From NCBI GenBank assembly GCA_900545265.1, contig UQYI01000001.1, positions 124,001 to 188,000 on the forward strand: a DNA stretch of 64,000 bases. Direction: 5' to 3'. The notes beneath the pieces were generated by a model. That model was not told the DNA's origin, made no database searches, and saw nothing but the letters and a program-made list of their open reading frames with translations. Below, piece by piece: positions 25,948 through 34,614 of the stretch; positions within the stretch are counted from its first letter, which is position 1; every line of letters starts with the position of its first letter. A program made the position numbers and the translations under genes. The stretch comes from an uncultured Eubacteriales bacterium (GTDB lineage: Bacteria; Bacillota; Clostridia; Christensenellales; CAG-138).

Positions 25948-26202
25948 TTACTTTCTCAGATTCAATGCAGCCAGGATAGCCCTGTATCTCTCGATATCCT
26001 TTTCCTTCAGGTAGTTGAGAAGGCCCCTGCGCTGACCGACCATCTTCAGCAGACCGCGGCGGCTGTGGTGGTCGTTCTTATTGACGGACAGATGCTCGTT
26101 GAGGTGGTTGATCCGTGCGGTGAGCAGTGCGATCTGCACCTCGGGGGAACCGGTGTCACCCTCGTGGATGGCATACTTGGCGATGATTTCCTGTTTGGTC
26201 AT
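25948..26202 (-). CDS. rpsO: 30S ribosomal protein S15
   Basis: 84 residues from ATG 26202 (GGAGG site upstream). Starts MTKQEIIAKYAIHEGDTGSPEVQ; DHHSRRGLL is the S15 signature. Binds the central domain of 16S rRNA. The open frame extends 16 codons upstream but this overlaps the leader. Own promoter at 26305-26333. Followed by the pnp leader, the usual rpsO-pnp pair. Confidence 0.97.
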   Translation of the reverse strand: MTKQEIIAKYAIHEGDTGSPEVQIALLTARINHLNEHLSVNKNDHHSRRGLLKMVGQRRGLLNYLKEKDIERYRAILAALNLRK

Positions 26203-26304
26203 AGTATATATCCTCCATAATTTGATCCCCGCAAACTGCGCCTGAGCCAATGTCCATAGGGCACGGAGAAACGCAAAAGCCCAGTAAGCGGTTTAACCTT
26301 TAGA

Positions 26305-26333
26305 ATAGTAGCACAACAGATCGAAAAAGTAAA
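26305..26333 (-). promoter_or_regulatory. Promoter for rpsO-pnp
   Basis: Minus strand: TTTACT and TACTAT with 17 bases between, giving an rpsO leader of about 95 bases. Confidence 0.6.
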
Positions 26334-26350
26334 CCGTTTTTTGCTTATTA

Positions 26351-27235
26351 TCAAAAACTTTTTTGTTTTGCCGCCGCCTGCGCCGCATCCCGGGCGATCT
26401 GCTCCTTCAGCGCTTCCAGTGAGGAAAACGTCCTCTCCTCCCGGATCCGGCTCAAAAGCTCCACCTCCAGCACCCGGCCATACAGATCCACCCGCTCTCC
26501 CAGCAGGTGGGTCTCCACGGTGCGCTTTTTCCCCTCTACGGTGGGGTTGCAGCCTATGTTGGTCACGGCGGCATAGCTTTCTTCCCCTGCCCGGGCCCGG
26601 GCGGCGTATACCCCGTCCGGGGGCAGCAGATAGCGGCCGTACTCCATATTGGCTGTAGGAAAGCCGATGGTGCGCCCTATATGCCGGTTGGCCACCACGG
26701 CCCCCCTCAGGGTATAAGGCCGGGTGAGCATCTGCTCCGCTTCCTCCAGACGCCCGGCCAGCAGGGCTTCCCGTATGCGGGAGCTGGATACGGGGCTGCC
26801 GTCAAGGAGCACCGGCTCCAGAATATCCACGGCGATCCCCACAGCCTGTCCCAGCTGCCGGAGGGTATCCCCCGTGCCTGCGCCTGCCCGGCCGAAGGTA
26901 TAGTTGAATCCGGCTACCAGCCCCTTTACGGGGAAGCGTTCCTGCAGGTATGCCAGGAAGGCTTCCGGCGACAGACCGGCAAAGTCCCGGGTGAAAGGGA
27001 TCATCTCCACCCGTTCCATACCCAGAGCCAGCATCCAGTCCCGGCGCTGTTCCGCCGTGGAAAGATACCGGACTTCCCTGCCGAATATCTCTGCCGGGTG
27101 ATTCAAAAAGCAGAAAGCCATGGGCCGCCCGCCCAGTTTCCGGGCCAGCGCCGCCGTCCTTTGCAGCAGGGCCTGATGCCCTCTGTGTACCCCGTCAAAC
27201 ATGCCCAGGGCAATGACAAAGCCGTTATCCTGCAT
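26351..27235 (-). CDS. ribF: Bifunctional riboflavin kinase/FAD synthetase
   Basis: 294 residues. Converts riboflavin to FMN and then FAD. N-terminal nucleotidyltransferase domain with GMFDGVHRGHQALL and SSSRIREAL; C-terminal kinase domain from about residue 175 with GFPTANM and the NIGCNPTVEGKKRTVETHLL region. It follows truB by eight bases in the rbfA-nrnA-truB-ribF run. It ends next to the rpsO promoter with no clear terminator. Confidence 0.96.
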   Translation of the reverse strand: MQDNGFVIALGMFDGVHRGHQALLQRTAALARKLGGRPMAFCFLNHPAEIFGREVRYLSTAEQRRDWMLALGMERVEMIPFTRDFAGLSPEAFLAYLQERFPVKGLVAGFNYTFGRAGAGTGDTLRQLGQAVGIAVDILEPVLLDGSPVSSSRIREALLAGRLEEAEQMLTRPYTLRGAVVANRHIGRTIGFPTANMEYGRYLLPPDGVYAARARAGEESYAAVTNIGCNPTVEGKKRTVETHLLGERVDLYGRVLEVELLSRIREERTFSSLEALKEQIARDAAQAAAKQKSF

Positions 27236-27243
27236 ATCCTTCT

Positions 27244-28119
27244 TTATTCGTCATACAGATGCACCCGCAGGCGCACCTGCCTGTTCTCCACCTGCCCGAT
27301 GCCCATGAACCTGTCCCCGCAGTACAGGCGCACCGTTTCCACAGGGAGCTTGCCCACATAGGTGGGCAGACCGTTTCTGGCAGGCTGAAACCGTTCCGCC
27401 GGCAGTTTCAGGGCGGGCATATAGCCCAGAGCCGCCTCACAGGTGAGCAGCGCCTTTTCTGCCTGTCCTTCTTCCGCCAGCGCCCGAAGCGCCTCCAGCG
27501 TATGGGCGCTTTCTATGGAAAAGGGTCCGGAAGCCGTCCGCAGGAGCATACCCATGCAGGCGCAGCCCCCCGCTGCCCGCCCCATGTCGTGGCACAGGGT
27601 GCGCACATAGGTGCCCCGGGAGCAGGTGACTTCCATCAGATAGCGGTTTTCGCCGGTCTGTTCCAGCAGCTCCAGGCGGCTTATGGTCACGGGGCGCAGC
27701 TTTTCCGGTATCTCCTTCCCGGCCAGCGCCAGATCATACAGCTTTTTGCCGCCGCTTTTCAGGGCGGAATAGGCCGGGGCCTGCTGGATGATCTCCCCCC
27801 GGAACCGAGGCAGCAGCCCCTCCAGCTCCTGCCGGGACAGATTCTTTTCCGTCCGGTCCGTTACCCGGCCGTATACATCCTGCGTATCCGTTTCCCTGCC
27901 GAAAAGCAGTTCAAAGCGATAGGTCTTTTCCTTATCCACCAGATAGTCGAACAGCCTTACCGCCCGGCCCACACACACGGGCAGCACCCCGGCCGCCCCG
28001 GGATCCAGCGTGCCCAGATGGCCCACCCGCTTTTCCTGAAACAGGCGGCGGATATCCCCCACCACATCGCTGGAGGACATGCCCGGGGGCTTCAATACGG
28101 AAACTATGCCTTCTTTCAT
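27244..28119 (-). CDS. truB: tRNA pseudouridine(55) synthase TruB
   Basis: 291 residues. Makes pseudouridine at position 55 of the tRNA T loop. KPPGMSSSDVV and GHLGTLDPGAAGVLPV contain the N-terminal motif and the catalytic aspartate (LDP); the later CSRGTYVRTLCHDMG is also diagnostic. Its ATG overlaps the nrnA stop (ATGA), and ribF follows closely. Confidence 0.97.
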   Translation of the reverse strand: MKEGIVSVLKPPGMSSSDVVGDIRRLFQEKRVGHLGTLDPGAAGVLPVCVGRAVRLFDYLVDKEKTYRFELLFGRETDTQDVYGRVTDRTEKNLSRQELEGLLPRFRGEIIQQAPAYSALKSGGKKLYDLALAGKEIPEKLRPVTISRLELLEQTGENRYLMEVTCSRGTYVRTLCHDMGRAAGGCACMGMLLRTASGPFSIESAHTLEALRALAEEGQAEKALLTCEAALGYMPALKLPAERFQPARNGLPTYVGKLPVETVRLYCGDRFMGIGQVENRQVRLRVHLYDE

Positions 28120-29105
28120 GGGCGGCTCTCCCTCCAGGCTTCACACAGCACCGCCGACATGCGGCTGCAGGCTTCCTCCATGGTCATATGCAGCAGGGTG
28201 CAGCCTGCCGCCAGCACATGGCCCCCGCCGCCGAACCGGCCCGCCAGCTCCGCCACGTTCAGGCGCCCCTTGCTCCGCAGGCTCACCTTTAGTCCCTGGG
28301 TGCTCTCCCGGATAAAGCAGGCGGCCTCCACCGTCTCTATATCCCGGAGGGTATCGATGATCCCGTCGCAGTCGGCGCTGACGCCCCCCGCCGCTTCGAT
28401 CTCCCCCAGGGTGAGGGAGGCCACGGCCACGGTATTTTCTTCGTACAGGGTCATATGTTCCACCGCCCTGGCCCGCAGGCGGGTCTTGGCCAGCCGTTCC
28501 TGCCGGAACAGCAGCTGATTGTATTTGGGCAGATCCAAACCGGCTTCCAGCAGCGCCCCCATGATGCAGAAGGTGCGCTTTGTGACGGAATCATAGGCAA
28601 AGTTCCCCGTATCCGTAGAAAGAGCCGTATACAGGCAGGCCGCCATATCCGCCGTAAGGGGAACGCCCAGTTCCCGTATGAGCAGATACACCAGTTCCCC
28701 GGCGGCGGCGCAGTCTTCCACATAATTCACCCCGGCATACCCCTGCCCCTTGCAGCCGGGGTTGGTGATATGGTGATCTATACACAGTGTGGGCCGTTCC
28801 CCCTCCAGCAGGGAGGCATACAGCCCCGCCCGGTCGGCAGAGGCGCAGTCCACAAAAATAAGGGCCGTATCCGGCTCCGGCGTCACGGGAGTGCCTACGT
28901 GCACCCGGTCTGCTCCGGGCAGAAAGGCATACTTGTGGGGATAGCAGGTCGTGTCGCAGGCCGCCGTCCACTCCCGTCCCGCCGCTTCCAAAGCCAGTCC
29001 CAGAGCCAGCGAAGAGCCCAGCGCGTCCCCGTCGGGAGAAACATGGCACAGGAGCAGAAACCGCCTGTGCTGCCTGATAAAGGCTGCGGCTTCCCCTGCG
29101 CTCAT
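28116..29105 (-). CDS. nrnA: DHH-family oligoribonuclease/pAp phosphatase NrnA
   Basis: 329 residues. Degrades short RNA oligomers and dephosphorylates 3'-phosphoadenosine-5'-phosphate. DHH domain metal ligands are visible as SPDGDALGSS, FVDCASADR and the name-giving CIDHHITN; the C-terminal DHHA1 domain has GRFGGGGHVLAAGC. Coupled to rbfA upstream and truB downstream by four-base overlaps, the standard order in Bacillota. Confidence 0.96.
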   Translation of the reverse strand: MSAGEAAAFIRQHRRFLLLCHVSPDGDALGSSLALGLALEAAGREWTAACDTTCYPHKYAFLPGADRVHVGTPVTPEPDTALIFVDCASADRAGLYASLLEGERPTLCIDHHITNPGCKGQGYAGVNYVEDCAAAGELVYLLIRELGVPLTADMAACLYTALSTDTGNFAYDSVTKRTFCIMGALLEAGLDLPKYNQLLFRQERLAKTRLRARAVEHMTLYEENTVAVASLTLGEIEAAGGVSADCDGIIDTLRDIETVEAACFIRESTQGLKVSLRSKGRLNVAELAGRFGGGGHVLAAGCTLLHMTMEEACSRMSAVLCEAWRESRP

Positions 29106-29485
29106 GCTTCCGGCGTCCCCTGCTCCCCTTCCTCCTCGTGGGGGATGTGGAGCCGGTTGATCAGGTCGGAGATATGCACGCTGTAGGCGATAGATTCATC
29201 CAGCGTGAATTTGAACTTGGGGATGGCCCGGATCTGCATCCGGCGGCCCACCTCCCAGCCGATGTGCCCGGCGGCCCGGTTCAGGGCGGCCACGGTCTCT
29301 TTGCGGGCGTTTTCGTCCGTATCATAGACGCTGACGCTTACCTTGCAGTATTTCAGATCGTTGGTGACCTCCGCCTCGGTAATGGTGGTCATGGGGGAGA
29401 TCCGGGGATCCTTCATATCAAACACGATGGCGGCCAGTGTTTTTTTCATTTCCTCGTTTACACGTTCGCCTCTGTTTTTCGCCAT
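29102..29485 (-). CDS. rbfA: Ribosome-binding factor A
   Basis: 127 residues from ATG 29485, starting MAKNRGERVNEEMKKTLA, the usual RbfA start; GGAGGC lies upstream. KH-like fold protein for 30S maturation near the 5' helix of 16S rRNA. DPRISPMTTITEAEVTNDL is the conserved segment. A terminator separates it from infB, but some read-through is expected since no other promoter is seen. Confidence 0.96.
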   Translation of the reverse strand: MAKNRGERVNEEMKKTLAAIVFDMKDPRISPMTTITEAEVTNDLKYCKVSVSVYDTDENARKETVAALNRAAGHIGWEVGRRMQIRAIPKFKFTLDESIAYSVHISDLINRLHIPHEEEGEQGTPEA

Positions 29486-29503
29486 AATTTGCCTCCTTCT
29501 GTT

Positions 29504-29532
29504 GAAAAAGCGGCGGCTTTTCACCGCCGCTT
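29504..29532 (-). terminator. Terminator between infB and rbfA
   Basis: Minus strand: stem GCGGCGG/CCGCCGC around a short A-rich loop, followed by TTTTT. Strong hairpin inside an otherwise continuous translation cluster, so perhaps partial. Confidence 0.75.
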
Positions 29533-29560
29533 TCGCAGTTGTTTTTCTGTTGCCGAAGGG

Positions 29561-32191
29561 TTACTTCTCCACCTGCTCCATGGAATAGGCTTCGATGATA
29601 TCGCCCTCCCGGACGTCGTTGAAGTTTTCAAAGGAGATGCCGCACTCATAGCCTGCGGCCACTTCCTTCACATCGTCCTTAAAGCGCTTGAGCGCGGCCA
29701 GCTTGCCGTCGTAAAGGATGACGCCGTCCCGTACCACCCGTACCTGAGCGCTGCGGGTGATCTTCCCATCCTGCACATAAGCGCCGGCTACGGTGCCTAC
29801 ACCGCTGATGCGGAAGGTGTTGCGCACGGCCGCACGGCCCATATCCACCTCTTTGAACACGGGCTTGAACATGCCCTTCATGGCGGCCTGGATATCCTCG
29901 ATGGCGCTGTAGATGACCCGGTAAGTACGCACATCCACCTTTTCCTTTTCTGCGGCGGCCTTGGCGGCGGCATCGGGGCGGACGTTGAAGCCGATGACGA
30001 TGGCGTTGCTGGCGGAAGCGAACACGATATCGCTTTCCGTAATGGCGCCCACGGCCCCATGGATGACCCGCACCCGGACTTCCTCGTTGCTGAGCTTTTC
30101 AAAGGCCTGCTTGATAGCCTCTACGGAGCCCTGCACATCGGCCTTGACGATAATGTTCAGATCCTTCAGATCGCCCTCGGCCATCTGGCTGAACAGATCG
30201 TCCAGAGAGACACGCTCTTTGGCCTTGATCTGGGCGGCCTTGATCTTGTCCCGGCGCTCTTCGGCTACCTGGCGGGTGAGCTTGTCGGCATCGGCCACGT
30301 TCATGATGTCCCCGGCTTCCGGCACTTCGTTGAAGCCCAGGATCTCCACGGGGCAGCTGGGCCCGGCGGTGTTCACTGTGCGGCCCTTATCATCGATCAT
30401 GGCGCGGACACGGCCGAAGGCGGTGCCGGCGATGATGGTATCGCCCTTCTTCAGGGTGCCGTTCTGCACAAGCACCGTAGCGATTGGGCCCCTGGACTTA
30501 TCCAGCTTGGCTTCCACAATGGTGCCCTTGGCCAGCCGGTTGGGGTTGGCCTTCAGCTCCATCACATCCGCCTGGAGCAGCACCATTTCCAGCAGGGTAT
30601 CCAGGTTGGTCTTCTGCTTGGCGGAAACGGGCACCACAATGGTGTCGCCGCCCCAGTCCTCGCTGACCAGACCGTATTCCGTCAGCTGCTGGGTGACCCG
30701 CTCCGGGTCGGCGTTGGGTCTGTCGATCTTGTTGATGGCCACGATGATGGGCACCCCGGCCGCCTTGGCATGGTTGATGGCCTCGATGGTCTGGGGCATG
30801 ATGCCGTCGTCGGCGGCTACCACCAGAATGACGATATCCGTCACCTGTGCGCCCCGGGCACGCATGGAGGTAAAGGCCTCATGGCCGGGCGTATCGATAA
30901 AGGTGATCTGGCGGCCGTTGCACATAACGGTATAAGCGCCGATATGCTGGGTGATGCCGCCCGCTTCCCCGGCGGCTACGCTGCTGTGGCGGAAGGCATC
31001 CAGCAGAGAAGTCTTGCCGTGGTCTACATGGCCCATGATGGTGACCACCGGGGGACGGGGCACCAGCTGATCCTCGCTGTCCTTTTCCTCGGCGTTGTCG
31101 GCCAGCACGTCTTCAAAGGTCTTGGCCACCTGCTTTTCCAGAGTGATGTTGTAATCGCTGGCAATGAGCTCGCAGGTGTCAAAGTCGATATCCTGATTGA
31201 TGGTGGCCATGATGCCCAGCAGGAACAGCTTCTTGATGATCTCTGCGGCGGGCTTGCCGATCTTTTCGGAAAGCTCCTTGACGGTGATGGCGTCGCCGGT
31301 GATCACCGCATGCTCGATGACCACGGGAGCGGGCTTGGCCTGCACCGGCTTCTTGCTTTGAGCCTTGCGGCGGTTGCCCATGGGGCCTTCATCGTCCCAG
31401 GAGGATTTATCGGGTGCGGCTTCCTTCTGCATGGCCTTCTTGTTCTTGGCTTTCTTTTCTTTGGTTTCGTAGGGGCGCTTGTTCTCGGCGGGCTTGTTAT
31501 CGCCGATGACCACAGCGCGGGTGCCGGACCGCTGCCCGGGACGTCCGGGGGTCATGTCCGCAGGCGCCGTGCGGCTCTGATAGCCGCCCTGAGGCCGCTG
31601 CTGGCCGCTGCTGGTCTGAGGTCTTCCCTGCCCCTGCTGGGGACGCTGCTGGAAGCTGCCCTGGGGGCGCTGCTGCTGGGGCCTGTCGTTCCGGGGCTGC
31701 CGGTTGCTGTCATAGGCAGGCTTCCGGGCAGACGCTGGCTGCTGCACAGGCTGTGCAGGCTGAACAGTCCGGGCAGGCTGCTCCGCCTTTGCCGCCGGCC
31801 GGGGCGCAGGAGCCGTTTCCGGTGCGGGAGCGGGAGCAGGCTGGGGCGCCTCCTCCTGCCGGGTCTCCGGAACAGGGGGCACCTCTTCTTTGGGGGCAGG
31901 CGCCGGTTCGGCCGCCTTGGGAGCCGGGGGCTCCGGCTGGGGCTCCGGTTCCGCATCGGCTACATAGCCGCCGGTCTCGCCGGATTCCAGAAAGCGCTGG
32001 AGTCTTTCCGCTTTTTCTTTTTCTTCCCGGATCTTCCGCTGCCTGGCTTCCTTTTCAACAAGCCTGCTTTCGGCCGCCTTGGCGGAATCCAGCAGAGCGG
32101 CCGCCGCCTTGCGGTTCTGCTCGATACGCTCCAGCAGATCCCTGGCGCCGGTCCTTACGCTCTTTGCCGTCTCCATGAAATTCGTTGCCAT
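29561..32191 (-). CDS. infB: Translation initiation factor IF-2
   Basis: 876 residues. GTPase that places initiator tRNA on the 30S subunit. Charged N-terminal helix region, then a long low-complexity linker rich in Pro, Ala, Gln and Arg (about 75-235), an IF2-N domain near 290-340, the G domain with GHVDHGKTSLLDAF, DTPGHEAF and NKIDRP, and the C-terminal beta-barrels with the VKADVQGSVEAI segment. Starts six bases after ylxQ. Confidence 0.97.
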   Translation of the reverse strand: MATNFMETAKSVRTGARDLLERIEQNRKAAAALLDSAKAAESRLVEKEARQRKIREEKEKAERLQRFLESGETGGYVADAEPEPQPEPPAPKAAEPAPAPKEEVPPVPETRQEEAPQPAPAPAPETAPAPRPAAKAEQPARTVQPAQPVQQPASARKPAYDSNRQPRNDRPQQQRPQGSFQQRPQQGQGRPQTSSGQQRPQGGYQSRTAPADMTPGRPGQRSGTRAVVIGDNKPAENKRPYETKEKKAKNKKAMQKEAAPDKSSWDDEGPMGNRRKAQSKKPVQAKPAPVVIEHAVITGDAITVKELSEKIGKPAAEIIKKLFLLGIMATINQDIDFDTCELIASDYNITLEKQVAKTFEDVLADNAEEKDSEDQLVPRPPVVTIMGHVDHGKTSLLDAFRHSSVAAGEAGGITQHIGAYTVMCNGRQITFIDTPGHEAFTSMRARGAQVTDIVILVVAADDGIMPQTIEAINHAKAAGVPIIVAINKIDRPNADPERVTQQLTEYGLVSEDWGGDTIVVPVSAKQKTNLDTLLEMVLLQADVMELKANPNRLAKGTIVEAKLDKSRGPIATVLVQNGTLKKGDTIIAGTAFGRVRAMIDDKGRTVNTAGPSCPVEILGFNEVPEAGDIMNVADADKLTRQVAEERRDKIKAAQIKAKERVSLDDLFSQMAEGDLKDLNIIVKADVQGSVEAIKQAFEKLSNEEVRVRVIHGAVGAITESDIVFASASNAIVIGFNVRPDAAAKAAAEKEKVDVRTYRVIYSAIEDIQAAMKGMFKPVFKEVDMGRAAVRNTFRISGVGTVAGAYVQDGKITRSAQVRVVRDGVILYDGKLAALKRFKDDVKEVAAGYECGISFENFNDVREGDIIEAYSMEQVEK

Positions 32192-32197
32192 ACTTTC

Positions 32198-32509
32198 TTA
32201 TTCCCCCGCTTTACTATTTGGATGCCCGGCATCCAGAATCATCTTTGCAAAATGTTCGTCCGTGACCGCCATAACGATCCGCCCCGGCTTGCCTATGGCC
32301 CGCCCCACTTCTTCCACCAGCAGCAGGGGTACGCCCCGCCCGGCGCACAGCGCCGTATATTTGCTTACGGTATTGGGAGCGGCTCCCTTTTCCAGCAGGA
32401 GCACTCTGGCCCGGCCGCCCCGGAGGGCCTTCTCTGCGGCGAAATCCCCGCTTTGACACCGGCCCGCCTTCTGGCAGAAGCCCATGGCGTTAAACAGACG
32501 CTGTTCCAT
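32198..32509 (-). CDS. ylxQ: L7Ae-type ribosomal protein YlxQ
   Basis: 103 residues. L7Ae/L30e/S12e-like fold; members bind kink-turn RNA. The N-terminal FCQKAGRCQSGDFAAEKAL and hydrophobic core match YlxQ. It overlaps rnpM by 20 bases and lies between rnpM and infB, its conserved place. Confidence 0.9.
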   Translation of the reverse strand: MEQRLFNAMGFCQKAGRCQSGDFAAEKALRGGRARVLLLEKGAAPNTVSKYTALCAGRGVPLLLVEEVGRAIGKPGRIVMAVTDEHFAKMILDAGHPNSKAGE

Positions 32510-32765
32510 ATTCTTCCAAAGCCCTTTCCAGCTTTTCGGCCGTTTCCGGGCCTACGGGCTGTTCCAGCGCCCGCTCCAGCGCCCTGGTTTTTACGGCGCG
32601 GGCCAGGCATTCCTTTTTGCAGCACAGGTATGCCCCCCGGCCGTTTCTGCGCCCGGTTGGATCCAGCAATACCTCCCCCTCGGGGGTGCGCACTACCCGG
32701 ATAAGCTCCTTTTTGGGCTTCATCTCCCGGCAGGCCACGCACATGCGCATAGGGATCTTCTTCAT
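32490..32765 (-). CDS. rnpM: YlxR/RnpM RNA-binding protein
   Basis: 91 residues, DUF448 family. YlxR of B. subtilis (RnpM) binds RNase P RNA and modulates it. Signature MRMCVACREMKPKKELIRVV with a conserved CxxC, then GRGAYLCCKKECLARA. Nine bases after nusA and overlapping ylxQ. Confidence 0.94.
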   Translation of the reverse strand: MKKIPMRMCVACREMKPKKELIRVVRTPEGEVLLDPTGRRNGRGAYLCCKKECLARAVKTRALERALEQPVGPETAEKLERALEEYGTASV

Positions 32766-32774
32766 GGGCCGTTT

Positions 32775-33854
32775 TTATTCCTCCTGCTGGCTTTCTTCTG
32801 CGGAAGCAGCCTCCATGGCCTCTTCCGCCTGGCTCTGGCTCTTGATGTCTATCTTCCAGCCGGTGAGCTTGGCGGCCAGGCGGGCGTTCTGCCCTTCCTT
32901 GCCGATGGCCAGAGACAGCTGGTTATCCGGCACGATAACCTTGGCGGCTTTTTCTTCTTCGTTGATATAGACCATGAGCACCTTGGCCGGAGACAGGGAC
33001 TTGGCGATATAGATGGCGCTGTCCATATCCCATTCCACGATGTCGATCTTTTCCCCGTGGAGCTCGCTGACAATGCGCTCCACCCGGATGCCCCGGGGGC
33101 CTACGCAGGCGCCTACGGCATCCACCTGGGGATCGGAGGACCACACGGCGATTTTGGTGCGGAAGCCCGCCTCCCGGGCGATGGACTTGATCTGCACCAC
33201 GCCGCTCATGATCTCGGGCACCTCCAGCTCAAAGAGCCGCTTGACCAGACCCGGATGGGTGCGGCTGACCAGCACCTGGGGGCCCTTGTTATCCTTGCGG
33301 ACTTCCAGCACATAGACCTTGATGCGCTGGTTCTGCTCGTAGCTTTCCCCGGGGATCATCTCGTTCTGCGTGAGGATACCGTCGGTCTTGCCCAGTTCCA
33401 CAAAGGCGTTGCCCTTTTCCATCCGCTGCACGATGGCGGTAAGGATCTCGTTTTCTTTTTCTACGTATTCATCGTAGATGTTGCCCCGCTCCGCTTCCCG
33501 GATGCGCTGCACCACCACCTGCTTGGCCGTCTGCGCGGCGATGCGGCCGAACTTGCGGGTATCCGCTTCTTCTTCGATCACGTCGCCCGCGTCATACAGG
33601 GGATTGACCTTGCGGGCCTGCGCCACGGAGATCTCCACGGTGGGGTTTTCTACCGTCTCCACCACGGTTTTGGAGGCGTAGATGTGCATCTCGCCCGTTT
33701 TGCCGTCCACCTCTGCCCGGACGTTCCCCTGAGAGTTATAGTTGCGCTTATAGGCAAAGATCAAAGCCGACTCAACGGCAGAAAGGAGCACATCCTTGCT
33801 GATGCCCTTTTCTTTTTCCAGTGCGTTCAATGCCTCGATAAATTCCGCGTTCAT
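32775..33854 (-). CDS. nusA: Transcription termination/antitermination factor NusA
   Basis: 359 residues, the short Bacillota form lacking the acidic repeats of enterobacteria. N-terminal RNAP-binding domain (about 1-130), S1 domain (to about 205), two KH domains with VGPRGIRVERIV and AIGKEGQNARLAAKLTGW. It links RNA polymerase to pausing and termination. Follows rimP in the rimP-nusA-rnpM-ylxQ-infB operon. Confidence 0.98.
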   Translation of the reverse strand: MNAEFIEALNALEKEKGISKDVLLSAVESALIFAYKRNYNSQGNVRAEVDGKTGEMHIYASKTVVETVENPTVEISVAQARKVNPLYDAGDVIEEEADTRKFGRIAAQTAKQVVVQRIREAERGNIYDEYVEKENEILTAIVQRMEKGNAFVELGKTDGILTQNEMIPGESYEQNQRIKVYVLEVRKDNKGPQVLVSRTHPGLVKRLFELEVPEIMSGVVQIKSIAREAGFRTKIAVWSSDPQVDAVGACVGPRGIRVERIVSELHGEKIDIVEWDMDSAIYIAKSLSPAKVLMVYINEEEKAAKVIVPDNQLSLAIGKEGQNARLAAKLTGWKIDIKSQSQAEEAMEAASAEESQQEE

Positions 33855-33894
33855 GCCAATCCCTTTCTGCTTGTTGCTGTATCTTCGTTATTTG

Positions 33895-34365
33895 TTAAAA
33901 CCGGATATAGGGCCTGACCAGCGCCGCATCCCGGCGCAGGAGCCTTATGCTGTTTTCCCCCGCCCTGAGGGTGAAGGATTCGCCGTCGTAGCTTTCCAGC
34001 ACGCCGGTAAGCTCCTTTTTCCCCTTGCCCTTTGCATCGGTCTTCAGGGGGGCATAGAGCTTTACCTCCAGTTCCTTGCCCAGGTTCCGCTCATAATCGG
34101 CGTCCTTTTTCAGGGGCCGGTCGATGCCCAGGCTGGAAACGGAAAGGTAGTAGGCCTGCTCGATGGGATCCGCCTCGTCCAGCACCGGCTCCAGAGCCCG
34201 GCTGACGGTCTCGCAGTCGTCGATGGTCACGCCGCCTTCCTTATCGATGAAAAAGGTCAGCACCCAGTCCCCGTATTCCTTTTGGAACTCCACCTCGCAA
34301 AGGGTGAATCCCAGGGCCTCCACCGCCGGCCGGCAAAGACTTTCGCACAGTTCTGTGGTCTTCAA
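33895..34365 (-). CDS. rimP: Ribosome maturation factor RimP
   Basis: 156 residues with a TTG start (AGGAGG at seven bases). Needed for 30S assembly. Two domains: N-terminal alpha/beta with ALGFTLCEVEFQKEYG and DCETVSRALEP, SSLGIDRPLKKDADYERNLG motif, and a C-terminal SH3-like barrel. First gene of the nusA/infB operon. The frame stays open to 34413, but that part contains the leader hairpin. Confidence 0.95.
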   Translation of the reverse strand: MKTTELCESLCRPAVEALGFTLCEVEFQKEYGDWVLTFFIDKEGGVTIDDCETVSRALEPVLDEADPIEQAYYLSVSSLGIDRPLKKDADYERNLGKELEVKLYAPLKTDAKGKGKKELTGVLESYDGESFTLRAGENSIRLLRRDAALVRPYIRF

Positions 34366-34389
34366 CGGAAATCCTCCTATCATAATGAA

Positions 34390-34409
34390 AGAGTGGGTCG
34401 CCCCACTCT
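34390..34409 (-). promoter_or_regulatory. Conserved-looking hairpin in the rimP leader
   Basis: Minus strand: AGAGTGGG/CCCACTCT inverted repeat with a four-base loop and a short T run, placed between promoter and start. Similar hairpins precede rimP/ylxS in other Bacillota as I recall; function here is inferred. Confidence 0.5.
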
Positions 34410-34440
34410 CCAAATCACAGTCTCACGTTCCTACGCTTGC

Positions 34441-34469
34441 AGTATAGCATAGTATATCCGTAAATTCAA
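34441..34469 (-). promoter_or_regulatory. SigA promoter for the rimP-infB operon
   Basis: Minus strand: TTGAAT and TATACT with 17 bases between. Confidence 0.75.
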
Positions 34470-34480
34470 GAAATATTTAT

Positions 34481-34505
34481 AAAAAAACGCCGGAAAAGTG
34501 CCGGC
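34481..34505 (-). terminator. Terminator-like hairpin facing rimP from the fbp side
   Basis: Minus strand: stem GCCGG/CCGGC with a seven-base loop, then GTTTTTTT. No minus-strand gene lies directly upstream, so it would stop antisense transcription crossing fbp before it reaches the rimP promoter. Confidence 0.55.
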
Positions 34506-34558
34506 TTCCGGCCACTGCCGGGCAAAAAGCCGCCGCTTTTTATATTCCCCCGGCCGGA

Positions 34559-34587
34559 TTGATTCCCGCCGGGGCCTATGTTATGAT
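34559..34587 (+). promoter_or_regulatory. SigA promoter for fbp
   Basis: TTGATT and TATGAT with 17 bases between, about 28 bases upstream of the fbp ATG. Confidence 0.7.
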
Positions 34588-34614
34588 GAGGCAAACGAAT
34601 ACGGAGGTGTATGC

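Noticed and set aside
31550..31960. Proline/glutamine repeats as a DNA repeat array
   Set aside because: They encode the usual low-complexity linker of IF-2; period and sequence vary, so no separate repeat or CRISPR-like array.
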